This document shows positions 56,001 to 64,000 of a stretch of DNA of 64,000 nt, piece after piece (positions within the stretch are counted from its first letter, which is position 1; every line of letters begins with the position of its first letter). Under the pieces are notes generated by a model. It saw only the letters and a program-made list of their open reading frames with translations, had not been told where the DNA came from and made no database searches. Made by a program: the position numbers and the translations under genes. The stretch lies in assembly GCF_013322225.1 (NCBI RefSeq), contig NZ_JAAMFB010000017.1:124001-188000 (forward strand), written 5' to 3'. This stretch comes from Agrobacterium larrymoorei. Lineage in GTDB: Bacteria; Pseudomonadota; Alphaproteobacteria; Rhizobiales; Rhizobiaceae.

Positions 56001-57983
56001 ATGATTTCTCGCGACAAACACGACCGGATGGCCAATGCAATCCGATTTCTTGCCATGGATGCTGTGGAGAAGGCCAACTCCGGCCACCCAGGCCTGCCGA
56101 TGGGCGCTGCGGATGTCGCAACGGTTCTCTTCACCCGCTTCCTGAAGTTCGATCCGAAGGCCCCGCTTTGGCCGGACCGCGATCGCTTCGTGCTTTCTGC
56201 CGGTCACGGCTCCATGCTGCTTTATTCGCTCCTCTACCTGACCGGTTACGAGGACATGACGATCGATGAGATCAAGCGCTTCCGCCAGCTTGGCTCCAAG
56301 ACCGCCGGCCACCCGGAATATGGTCACGCCACCGGCATCGAAACCACCACCGGCCCTCTGGGTCAGGGCATTGGCAATGCTGTCGGCATGGCAATCGCCG
56401 AGCGCAAGCTGGAAGAAGAGTTCGGCTCGGACCTGCAGAGCCACTTCACCTATGTCCTGTGCGGCGACGGGTGCCTGATGGAAGGCATCAGCCACGAAGC
56501 GATTGCGCTGGCCGGTCACCTCAAGCTCAACAAGCTGGTGCTGTTCTGGGACGACAACAACATCACCATCGATGGCGAGGTCGGCCTTTCCGACTCGACG
56601 GACCAGATCGCCCGCTTCAAGGCCGTGAACTGGAACACCATCAAGGTCGATGGCCATGACCCGGAAGCAATCGCCGCTGCCATCGAGGAAGCACACAAGT
56701 CCGACCGCCCGACCTTCATCGCCTGCAAGACGGTGATCGGTTTCGGCGCGCCGAACAAGCAGGGTACGCACAAGGTCCACGGCAACCCGCTGGGCGCGGA
56801 AGAAATTGCCGCCACCCGCAAGCACCTGAACTGGGAAGCCGAAGCTTTCGTCGTGCCGCAGGATGTTCTGGACGCATGGCGTCTGGCAGGTCTGCGCTCC
56901 ACCAAGACGCGTCAGGATTGGGAAGCCCGCCTCGAAGCGACCGAGAGTGAGAAAAAGGCGGAGTTCAAGCGCCGTTTCGCCGGCGACCTGCCCGGCAACT
57001 TCGACAGCGCCATCGACGCCTTCAAGAAGAAGGTTGCCGCCAACAATCCAACGGTTGCCACCCGCAAGGCATCCGAGGACACGCTGGAAGTCGTCAACGG
57101 CATTCTGGCGGAAACCATCGGCGGCTCAGCCGACCTGACGCCTTCGAACAACACCAAGACCAGCCAGATGAAGTCGATCACGCCATCGGACTTCTCCGGC
57201 CGTTACCTGCATTACGGTATCCGTGAACACGGCATGGCAGCAGCGATGAACGGTATTGCGCTGCATGGCGGCCTCATTCCGTATGCTGGCGGCTTCCTGA
57301 TCTTCTCGGATTACTGCCGTCCGTCCATTCGCCTTGCGGCCCTCATGGGCATCCGGGTCGTACATGTTCTGACGCATGATTCGATCGGCGTTGGCGAAGA
57401 TGGTCCGACGCACCAGCCGGTGGAGCAAGTTGCGGCTCTGCGCGCCATTCCGAACCTCCTGGTCTTCCGCCCTGCGGATGAAACGGAAACGGCTGAAGCC
57501 TGGCAATTCGCGCTCCACGAAAAGCACCGTCCTTCGGCGCTGGCGCTGACCCGCCAGAACCTTGCCCCTGCGCGCAAGGAATATGAGGAAAAGAACCTCG
57601 TTGCCTATGGTGCGTACGAACTGGTTTCGGCAAGCGACGCCAAGGTTTCGATCTTCGCTTCCGGCTCGGAAGTGGAAATCGCACTGAAGGCTGCTGCGAC
57701 CCTGAAGGACAAGGGCGTCACCGCCCGCGTCGTTTCCGTCCCCTGCTTTGAGCTTTTCAAGGAGCAGCCGGAAGCCTATCGCAAGGCCATCATCGGCAAC
57801 TCGCCGGTCAAGGTCGCCGTCGAAGCCGCAGTCCGTCAGGGCTGGGATTACTTCATCGGCAATGACGGTGCGTTCGTCGGCATGAATTCCTTCGGCGCAT
57901 CCGCACCGGCAAAGGATCTTTTCCAGCATTTCGGCATCACGGCAGAAGCCGTCGTGGCCGCAGCCGAAGCAAAACTGGGCTAA
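56001..57983 (+). CDS. tkt: Transketolase
   Basis: A 660-aa thiamine-diphosphate enzyme of the pentose phosphate pathway. The ThDP motif G-D-G-C-L-M-E-G is at about 154-161, with H-G-S-M-L-L-Y near 72, and the C-terminal half contains G-I-R-E-H-G-M-A and [10 protein letters not shown]. Length is normal. It is followed by gap on the same strand, separated by 147 bases with a hairpin; a shared sugar-phosphate regulation is likely. Confidence 0.97.
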   Translation: MISRDKHDRMANAIRFLAMDAVEKANSGHPGLPMGAADVATVLFTRFLKFDPKAPLWPDRDRFVLSAGHGSMLLYSLLYLTGYEDMTIDEIKRFRQLGSKTAGHPEYGHATGIETTTGPLGQGIGNAVGMAIAERKLEEEFGSDLQSHFTYVLCGDGCLMEGISHEAIALAGHLKLNKLVLFWDDNNITIDGEVGLSDSTDQIARFKAVNWNTIKVDGHDPEAIAAAIEEAHKSDRPTFIACKTVIGFGAPNKQGTHKVHGNPLGAEEIAATRKHLNWEAEAFVVPQDVLDAWRLAGLRSTKTRQDWEARLEATESEKKAEFKRRFAGDLPGNFDSAIDAFKKKVAANNPTVATRKASEDTLEVVNGILAETIGGSADLTPSNNTKTSQMKSITPSDFSGRYLHYGIREHGMAAAMNGIALHGGLIPYAGGFLIFSDYCRPSIRLAALMGIRVVHVLTHDSIGVGEDGPTHQPVEQVAALRAIPNLLVFRPADETETAEAWQFALHEKHRPSALALTRQNLAPARKEYEEKNLVAYGAYELVSASDAKVSIFASGSEVEIALKAAATLKDKGVTARVVSVPCFELFKEQPEAYRKAIIGNSPVKVAVEAAVRQGWDYFIGNDGAFVGMNSFGASAPAKDLFQHFGITAEAVVAAAEAKLG

Positions 57984-58045
57984 GCCGGAAGGCGCTGGCC
58001 AGCGTTGCCATCGGGCATCGACCAAAGCGCCTCGAACATAATCAA

Positions 58046-58077
58046 GAGCGGCGGAAGCATTTCGCTTGCCGCCGCTC
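58046..58077 (+). terminator. GC-rich stem-loop between tkt and gap
   Basis: GAGCGGCGG pairs with CCGCCGCTC, continued by AAGC/GCTT with one bulged base, around ATTTC. No T-run follows, so it may be a processing or stability hairpin rather than a full terminator, letting tkt and gap be expressed at different levels. Confidence 0.45.
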
Positions 58078-58130
58078 CGGTGGTCTCACCATTCCATACG
58101 AAATCAAAATTATTGATCGGGAGTATGTAC

Positions 58131-59141
58131 ATGACTGTAAAAGTTGCCATCAACGGCTTTGGCCGCATCGGCCGCAACGTCCTTCGCGCCATCGTGGAAT
58201 CCGGCCGCACCGACATTGAAGTCGTTGCCATCAACGACCTCGGCCCGGTTGAAACCAATGCGCATCTGCTGCGCTACGATTCGATCCACGGCAAGTTCCC
58301 GGCAGAGGTGAAGGTCGATGGCGACACCATTACCGTTGGCGGCGGCAAGCCGATCAAGGTAACTGCCGTTCGTGACCCGGCAACCCTGCCGCACGGCGAA
58401 CTCGGCGTCGATATCGCCCTGGAATGCACCGGCATCTTCACAGCGCGCGACAAGGCTGCCGCCCATCTGACGGCTGGCGCAAAGCGCGTCATCGTTTCGG
58501 CTCCTGCCGACAACGCTGACCTGACGGTCGTCTTCGGCGTCAACGACGATCAGTTGACGAAGGATCACCTCGTCATTTCCAACGCATCCTGCACCACCAA
58601 CTGCCTGGTGCCGGTCGTCAAGGTTCTGGATGATCTCGTCGGCATCGATCATGGCTTCATGACCACGATCCACTCCTACACGGGCGACCAGCCGACGCTG
58701 GACACCATGCACAAGGATTTGTACCGCGCGCGCGCCGCAGCCCTGTCCATGATCCCGACCTCCACCGGCGCGGCAAAGGCTGTCGGCCTCGTTCTGCCGC
58801 ACCTCAAGGGCAAGCTGGACGGCACCTCCATCCGCGTTCCGACGCCGAACGTCTCCGTCGTCGACTTCAAGTTCGTCGCCAAGCGCGCAACATCGGTCGC
58901 TGAAATCAACGACGCCATCAAGGCAGCCTCCAACGGCAAGCTGAAGGGCATCCTCGGCTATACAGACGAGCCGCTGGTTTCCCGCGACTTCAACCACGAC
59001 AGCCACTCCTCGATCTTCGCCACCGACCAGACCAAGGTCATGGAAGGCAACTTCGTACGCGTGCTTTCCTGGTACGACAACGAATGGGGCTTCTCCAACC
59101 GCATGTCGGATACGGCAGTGGCTTTCGCCAAGACCATCTGA
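58131..59141 (+). CDS. gap: Glyceraldehyde-3-phosphate dehydrogenase
   Basis: A 336-aa glycolytic enzyme. N-G-F-G-R-I-G-R (8-15) binds NAD, and S-N-A-S-C-T-T-N-C (150-158) holds the catalytic C154. D at residue 36 (I-N-D-L) favours NAD over NADP. I chose ATG 58131 as the family start; an ATG six bases upstream also follows GGGAG. Confidence 0.97.
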   Translation: MTVKVAINGFGRIGRNVLRAIVESGRTDIEVVAINDLGPVETNAHLLRYDSIHGKFPAEVKVDGDTITVGGGKPIKVTAVRDPATLPHGELGVDIALECTGIFTARDKAAAHLTAGAKRVIVSAPADNADLTVVFGVNDDQLTKDHLVISNASCTTNCLVPVVKVLDDLVGIDHGFMTTIHSYTGDQPTLDTMHKDLYRARAAALSMIPTSTGAAKAVGLVLPHLKGKLDGTSIRVPTPNVSVVDFKFVAKRATSVAEINDAIKAASNGKLKGILGYTDEPLVSRDFNHDSHSSIFATDQTKVMEGNFVRVLSWYDNEWGFSNRMSDTAVAFAKTI

Positions 59142-59165
59142 TCAGCGGTCAGATACCGAATCGAG

Positions 59166-59198
59166 AAGCCCGGCTGGAGAAATCCAGTCGGGCTTTCG
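59166..59198 (+). terminator. Intrinsic terminator after gap
   Basis: AAGCCCGGCTGGA pairs with TCCAGTCGGGCTT around GAAA, followed by TCG. It is 24 bases after the gap stop. Confidence 0.85.
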
Positions 59199-59298
59199 TC
59201 GGAAAGGATGTCATTCCGCACCGACTATGACGCATGTCGCAGACAAGACTCCAGGCGTCCGTTTATTGCCAGGAACGCGCACTGCTATTGATATTTCC

Positions 59299-59317
59299 GA
59301 TGGAAGCTGTTTCCATC
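59299..59317. promoter_or_regulatory. Perfect inverted repeat upstream of the MFS gene
   Basis: GATGGAA and TTCCATC flank GCTGT, about 135 bases before the MFS start. The rest of the 309-base gap between gap and the MFS gene shows only the gap terminator and no gene. Confidence 0.35.
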
Positions 59318-59450
59318 CATCCTTTGAATTACGCATGAAATCGAGACCTTAAGTCTCCGCCCGATCCTCATTCTAATCTGCATTTCGCCCAATCAGTTTA
59401 GCGCCCCTCCATTCGGCAACCTGCCCGATAGAGAAGTCCATCAGGAAATC

Positions 59451-60614
59451 ATGTTGCAAAATCAGATTAGATTGCTGCTTCCGGTATTGATAACGGCAGG
59501 GATCGTGATCGGTGCGCATGGGCTTCAGCTGACATTCGTCGCGGTGCGCGCCGCCCATGCAGGGTTTCCGGTAACGACGATCGGCGTCATGAGCGCTGTC
59601 TACAGTCTGGGGTTCGGGGTTGGCTGTCTCAGCATTACCCGGCTGTTTTCGGCTTTGTCCCATCGTCAGACATTTGCGATACTGGCTCTCTACGGGTCTG
59701 CCGTTACCGCATCGATGACCTTGACGGTCAAACCGGAGGCCTGGATCGTCCTGAGGTTTCTGTCGGGGTTCACCTATGCAGGCCTGCTCGCCATCATCGA
59801 GAGCAGCATCAATGCCAACATCACCAACTCTCACAGAGCGCGCGCCCTGTCCGTGCACCGGCTTGTCAATCTCGGCTCCGTGGCGCTTGCCCAGTATGTG
59901 ATTCCCTCTGCCGGTGTCGATGGCCCGACGATCTTCCTGCTGATCGCGGGTGCCTTGATTATATCGCTGCTGCCCTTTTCATTGGTTAGAGTTTCTCGCC
60001 CTGCCGGGGTGGTAAACATGCGCTCCAGCGTGCTGAAGGCTTGGCGCATCAGCCCCGTTGCCGTCCTGGGCACCATCACGACGGGTCTTACCGTCACCAC
60101 TTTCCGATCGACGGGACCGGTCTACGCCCATTCGGCAGGAATGGCGCCTGCCGATATTGCGACCTTCATGAGCGCGGGCATTCTCGGCGGCTTGATCCTG
60201 CTCTATCCGCTGAGCCTCTTTTCAGATCGCTCGAACCGCATTCTTGTCGTTATCCTCACGATGCTGGGAGCGGTCGCAACGGAAGCATGCATTGCCGTCT
60301 TTGCCGGCACCAGCCAGCTCGGCAATCTCGCCGGGATAGTCGCCTTCGGTGCCTTCAGTTTCCCTCTCTATGCGCTCAGCGCCGCGCACGGAAACGATCG
60401 CGCTGCTGCACAGGCAGATTATCTCACGCTCGCTGCGGCTCTGCTGTTCTTCACGTCCATTGGAGGCACTCTAGGGCCATTGATCGTATCATCCATGATG
60501 GAACGATACGGCTACGCAAGCTTCCTCTATTACATGATGGCGGTGCACGCAGCGATGGGCACATATGCCCTGTTTGCACTGAATAATCGCGACAGGACGG
60601 ACCCGGCGCCGTAA
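59451..60614 (+). CDS. Major facilitator superfamily transporter (YcaD-like)
   Basis: A 387-aa inner-membrane protein with twelve hydrophobic segments and the conserved loop R-F-L-S-G-F-T-Y-A-G near residue 105, the E-S-S-I-N-A pattern near 118 and H-R-A-R-A-L-S-V near 128, like the YcaD/small MFS group. Substrate unknown. The ATG follows A-G-G-A-A. Its last 85 bases overlap the AraC gene on the other strand. Confidence 0.88.
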   Translation: MLQNQIRLLLPVLITAGIVIGAHGLQLTFVAVRAAHAGFPVTTIGVMSAVYSLGFGVGCLSITRLFSALSHRQTFAILALYGSAVTASMTLTVKPEAWIVLRFLSGFTYAGLLAIIESSINANITNSHRARALSVHRLVNLGSVALAQYVIPSAGVDGPTIFLLIAGALIISLLPFSLVRVSRPAGVVNMRSSVLKAWRISPVAVLGTITTGLTVTTFRSTGPVYAHSAGMAPADIATFMSAGILGGLILLYPLSLFSDRSNRILVVILTMLGAVATEACIAVFAGTSQLGNLAGIVAFGAFSFPLYALSAAHGNDRAAAQADYLTLAAALLFFTSIGGTLGPLIVSSMMERYGYASFLYYMMAVHAAMGTYALFALNNRDRTDPAP

Positions 60615-61639
60615 CCCCTCGCGCCGGAATCCGCGGAAGGGCTGGCCACATCAGGCAGGGTGAGTGCTCTGATCCAGCTATCGAAATCGCCGGACCCGCC
60701 CCTGTCGTGTTCGAAATGACCGGAACTGACTTGCCGCCGATATTGGCCAGGCGACATTCCGAAAAATTCGGAAAAGGTGCGGATAGCGTGGCTCTCGCTC
60801 GCGAAGCCGACCTGAAGGCAAAGCGTGCCTACGCTGAAGCGTCCAGTTTCGGTACGTGCCAGCAACTGGCGTAACCTGGCGGCTCTGGTCTTCTGCACGT
60901 ATCTGGAAATGCCACCCACCGGCTTGAACAGATCATAGAGACGCGTGCGGGACAGATTGGCGTTTTTCGCGATCCATTCGGGCGAAAGCTCGCGGTTGGC
61001 GATGTTCGCGTTGACAAGGAGTTTGACGCGCTCCATGGCTTCACCGGCATCTCTTGGTCGGGATCGCTCACCGGATTCCAGCGCCAGTGCAAGTGCCTGC
61101 CGGAACATCTGCGTCACTCTTCCAGCGACCGCCTTGTCATCCTGCATTTTATTGCGCACCAGCGACGACATCAGATCGGCGAGAAGGGATGCGCTTGCTC
61201 CATTGAGAACCGTACCGTGCAGATCGCCAATGTCCCGGTCCATCGCGTCGATCATCTCTGGCGCCACAGAAAACGTTAGATAATGACAGTCGAGAAGCCG
61301 TGTCCGCTGTGGCTTGGTCATATCGAACAGTACGATCTCTCCCGCACCCACGGAGGCCACCGTTTCCGGGGTGTCGACCAGCAGTTGCCCGGATAGATTG
61401 AGCTGCAAGGTGAAGTGCTGAAAGCCATCGACACTTGCGCGCCGCACAGAACGCTCATGCGTGACATCATTCAGGTGCCGGTCGAACATCACCAGCTTCC
61501 CCAGCCTCCAGGCTTCGACACGCGCATGAAAACGTGTTCCCGACATCTCGACATCTGAGCCTCCAGCGTAAAGGGCGCGGTAAGCGTCGAAACGCTGGTC
61601 TGGATGAAATGCGGAACTGTCAAAATTGAAGGAAGCCAT
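60530..61639 (-). CDS. AraC family transcriptional regulator with long C-terminal tail
   Basis: A 369-aa regulator. Residues about 15-190 are an AraC_binding_2-type sensor region; residues about 205-302 hold the double helix-turn-helix, including W-I-A-K-N-A-N-L-S-R-T-R-L-Y and G-F-A-S-E-S-H-A-I-R-T-F-S-E-F-F-G-M-S-P. A tail of 67 residues follows the DNA-binding domain, and the last 28 or so lie antisense to the MFS gene. It diverges from the autotransporter gene across a 262-base AT-rich region and may control it and/or the MFS gene. Confidence 0.88.
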   Translation of the reverse strand: MASFNFDSSAFHPDQRFDAYRALYAGGSDVEMSGTRFHARVEAWRLGKLVMFDRHLNDVTHERSVRRASVDGFQHFTLQLNLSGQLLVDTPETVASVGAGEIVLFDMTKPQRTRLLDCHYLTFSVAPEMIDAMDRDIGDLHGTVLNGASASLLADLMSSLVRNKMQDDKAVAGRVTQMFRQALALALESGERSRPRDAGEAMERVKLLVNANIANRELSPEWIAKNANLSRTRLYDLFKPVGGISRYVQKTRAARLRQLLARTETGRFSVGTLCLQVGFASESHAIRTFSEFFGMSPGQYRRQVSSGHFEHDRGGSGDFDSWIRALTLPDVASPSADSGARGYGAGSVLSRLFSANRAYVPIAACTAIM

Positions 61640-61700
61640 TATTAACCATGTCTAAAACACGTATTCTTGAAACTACCCTATTTTCTATGCTTATTTTATC

Positions 61701-61742
61701 AGTATAAAATATGACATAAAAGTCACATTTGGACTTTATACT
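61701..61742. promoter_or_regulatory. Nested inverted repeats in the araC-autotransporter intergenic region
   Basis: AGTATAAA (61701-61708) and TTTATACT (61735-61742) are exact inverted arms; inside them AAAGTC (61719-61724) and GACTTT (61732-61737) form a second pair. The region is strongly AT-rich compared with the flanking genes. It fits a regulator-binding or promoter region between the divergent AraC and autotransporter genes. Confidence 0.45.
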
Positions 61743-61901
61743 TATTTGAACCTGTAAAAAATGGGGGATGGGACGGCCAGACAATTAATACGGACGCTCA
61801 GGCATATTCGAAAAATTAGCGCCCTGATACCTGTCCAGCATACTTAATATCCGCGGTGTGTCGAAACGGGACTAAACGCGGTGATCAGGGGCTGAACAAG
61901 C

Positions 61902-64000
61902 ATGACACAGGCGTTAAACACTCACCGTTCCTATAATTCAAAGCACACGAGAAGACTGTTCAATACGACGTCTCTCCTTGTGCTGGCTCTTGCCTCTTCC
62001 TTTTTCGCGGTTGCTGCCGAACCCGTGCCTGTTGAGCAGAACGGTGCAAGCGCTGAGTTCGACCCCGTCATAATTGCGAACTCCGGCGAACTGAATTTTG
62101 TAGGCCTCAGCCGCGATGGCTCCACATTGCTCATCAACACCTATGATAATGATAACAACAGGTCGGTGCCTTACGCCTGGCGCGCTTCCGGAGAGGTGGG
62201 TCCCGTTGCGACCGGTAACGTCACAGCACACTCTATCAACGCGGATGGTTCCGTCTATGTCGGCGAGAGCAACATCCCTGGCATTGGATCCCATGCAGTA
62301 CGCGTAACGAGCGATGGCACCCAAGACCTTGGAACGCTTGGGGGTCAGTACTCCCTTGCATCTGGCGTCAGCGACGATGGAAACGCCGTAACCGGCTACG
62401 CCTATACGACAGGTAACAGTCAAGTACATGCTTTTTACTGGACCCAATCCACGAATGCTCTTCAGGACATTGGCACCCTGGGCGGAAACTACTCGTATGC
62501 CTCTGCCATCAGCGGCGATGGAACGACAGTCATAGGTCAGTCAAGTACAGCTATTGGAGGCTCACGCGCATTCCGCTGGCAGGTCGGTGGTCAAATAACG
62601 AACCTGGGAATACTTAATGGCGATGACGCCTCCTCAGCATCTGCGGTGAGTCAGAACGGCGGCGTCGTCGCTGGTTTGTCCTCTGACTACTCCACCGAAA
62701 CATCCCGGGTGTTTCGCTGGACGGAAGCCGGTGGCATGAAAGACATCGGCACGCTCGACATAGGTCAGCAGAACGATACCAGGTATACCGGCTTTGGTGC
62801 TCTAAGCCGTGACGGAAATACGATCGTGGGTACCGTTTCAGTTTATCCAGGCAACGGCGATATCAATTACGAGCGGGCCTATCGCTGGCATGTCGGTAAT
62901 GGCGGCGTTACTGGTTCCATGCAGGAACTTGGAACTCTCGGTGGACACTACAACAGCGCTCTTGCCGTGAGTGCCGACGGCAGTGTTGTCGTAGGACAGG
63001 CGAGCACCGCAAGCGCTAGCGACGAAGTTCCTGAAAGATCCCATGGCTTTCGCTGGACGGCGGCGACCGATACCATCACCGTCGATCAATGGTTGAGAAA
63101 CAGTGGCGTGACATTGGCAACGGATGTCACGGAAAGCGCCTTGGCGGTATCCGGTGACGGCAATGTGGTTGTCGGCAACACCTATGATGGCAATCTCTAC
63201 TATGCCCGCGGCAACTCCGCCGACAACGGCGCCGGTATCATTACGCCCGAACAGTTCGTTCCAACCATCCAGAGCGCGGCCGTCACGCCCAGCAACACCC
63301 AGCTGAGCTACGCCAATACCGCGATGTTCGGTGCCGAAGGCAGCCCCATGCGCAACCTTCTGAACGCGGGCCAGCGTTCGGCATGGGGCACTGTCGATAG
63401 CGGCTACGACAAGAGCAATGCTGCCGATGGCGGCTTTGGGCTGGGCGAATTCGGCCTGGGGTATGGCTTTGCCGATGGCTTAACAGGTCGCCTCGCAATT
63501 GGCGGCGTCTACACAAATCAGGACCTCACCGGCGGCGGTGATTTCAACTACAAGGGCTTCTACGTATCGCCGGAAGTCTCGGCGAACGTCGTCAGCAATC
63601 TGTATGTTACGCTCGGCGGCTACTATGCCAGCGGCAAGATCGACATTCATCGCGGTTATCTCAACGGCGGCGCGATGGATTACTCGGACGGCGACACCGA
63701 CACCCGCACATGGGGCGGCAAGCTGCGCTTTGACTGGCTGAATGCCGCCACCATCGCCGATACCGCCATCACTCCTTACATCGGTCTGTCGCGTGCCAAC
63801 AGCAAGGTCGATGCCTATACCGAAAATGGCGGCAGCTTCCCCGTCGCCTATGACGACATGAGCGATCACGCGACGATTGCACGTCTGGGCGCTGATTACG
63901 TCCATCCGTTGACGGAGAACGTCAACCTTCTGGCCCGTACGGAAGTAGCGCATCGGTTCGAAGACAAATCGTCTTCTGCAAGCGCGCAAATCCTTGGCCT
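61902..64000 (+). CDS. HAF-repeat autotransporter, cut by the window edge
   Basis: An open frame of about 699 codons starts at ATG 61902 and is still open at the right edge, so the protein is partial here. Residues 1-40 are an extended signal peptide ending F-A-V-A-A-E. The passenger (about 45-440) is made of repeats with L-G-T-L-G-G, A-V-S-x-D-G-x-x-V-V-G and A-F-R-W signatures, the HAF-repeat type; at least five L-G-T-L-G-G-like units are seen. From about residue 490 (A-W-G-T-V-D-S-G-Y) glycine/aromatic strands form the autotransporter beta-barrel. It should be secreted to the cell surface. Function unknown; adhesion is a guess. Confidence 0.88.
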   Translation, partial: MTQALNTHRSYNSKHTRRLFNTTSLLVLALASSFFAVAAEPVPVEQNGASAEFDPVIIANSGELNFVGLSRDGSTLLINTYDNDNNRSVPYAWRASGEVGPVATGNVTAHSINADGSVYVGESNIPGIGSHAVRVTSDGTQDLGTLGGQYSLASGVSDDGNAVTGYAYTTGNSQVHAFYWTQSTNALQDIGTLGGNYSYASAISGDGTTVIGQSSTAIGGSRAFRWQVGGQITNLGILNGDDASSASAVSQNGGVVAGLSSDYSTETSRVFRWTEAGGMKDIGTLDIGQQNDTRYTGFGALSRDGNTIVGTVSVYPGNGDINYERAYRWHVGNGGVTGSMQELGTLGGHYNSALAVSADGSVVVGQASTASASDEVPERSHGFRWTAATDTITVDQWLRNSGVTLATDVTESALAVSGDGNVVVGNTYDGNLYYARGNSADNGAGIITPEQFVPTIQSAAVTPSNTQLSYANTAMFGAEGSPMRNLLNAGQRSAWGTVDSGYDKSNAADGGFGLGEFGLGYGFADGLTGRLAIGGVYTNQDLTGGGDFNYKGFYVSPEVSANVVSNLYVTLGGYYASGKIDIHRGYLNGGAMDYSDGDTDTRTWGGKLRFDWLNAATIADTAITPYIGLSRANSKVDAYTENGGSFPVAYDDMSDHATIARLGADYVHPLTENVNLLARTEVAHRFEDKSSSASAQILG

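Overview
The window reads as a stretch of an alphaproteobacterial, Rhizobiales genome, most likely Agrobacterium or a close relative in the Rhizobiaceae. The evidence is the GC-rich coding sequence, the arrangement of the tol-pal, ruvCAB, cpoB-tilS-ftsH-glmM and zapA-6S RNA-tkt-gap blocks, the hmuTUV/HutX heme genes, a serC-type leader RNA, and promoter signals of the alphaproteobacterial general stress sigma factor (EcfG/RpoE2 type). I recognise no insertion sequence, prophage, CRISPR array or rRNA. Genus placement is inference from gene content and order, not from a database search.

Layout. 0-5.5 kb: a lipoprotein transglycosylase, a MITE-like inverted-repeat element, a two-gene operon resembling the quinone-detoxification pair MhqO/MhqD behind a perfect palindrome, a siderophore-interacting reductase, ung, gloA and a YbaN-family protein. 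5.4-9.3 kb: the heme uptake operon hmuTUV diverging from a heme monooxygenase-like gene and hutX, with two palindromes between them. 9.4-17.5 kb: purU, a proline-rich exported protein, and a tripartite tricarboxylate transporter locus (tctED two-component system, an extra solute-binding protein, tctCBA). 17.5-19.7 kb: a small stress island (lipoprotein, dps, an unknown 73-aa protein, csbD, a PAS protein) with two perfect EcfG-type promoters. 19.7-28.8 kb: tRNA-Met, mnmA with a structured leader, opgC, a Tim44-like protein, serC-serA, DoxX, and an Omp25/31-like outer-membrane protein behind a perfect CtrA box. 29.2-42.9 kb: a GGDEF-EAL protein, then the conserved block ybgC, tolQRAB, pal, cpoB, tilS, ftsH, glmM, all on the minus strand. 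42.9-48 kb: DinB and two Nudix genes coupled to ybgC, a DUF2945 protein, a phosphoesterase and ruvCAB. 48-56 kb: a luciferase-like monooxygenase, yebC, a stress-type flavin-binding protein with a third EcfG promoter, an exported MBL-fold protein, a YmdB-like phosphoesterase, 5-formyl-THF cyclo-ligase, a CNNM/CBS protein, 6S RNA, zapA and a coiled-coil protein. 56-64 kb: tkt, gap, an MFS transporter, an AraC regulator overlapping it antisense, and a HAF-repeat autotransporter that runs off the right edge.

Much of the window is core metabolism and envelope maintenance. The Tol-Pal complex, cpoB, opgC and the outer-membrane protein concern the envelope; glmM feeds peptidoglycan and LPS precursors; ftsH does membrane proteolysis; ruvCAB and ung act in DNA repair; mnmA and tilS modify tRNAs; serC/serA make serine. 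The accessory or regulatory interest lies in the AraC-autotransporter region at the right end, the EcfG-controlled genes, the palindromes in front of the mhq-like and heme genes, and the structured leader of mnmA. No complete, previously undescribed system is demonstrated by the sequence alone.
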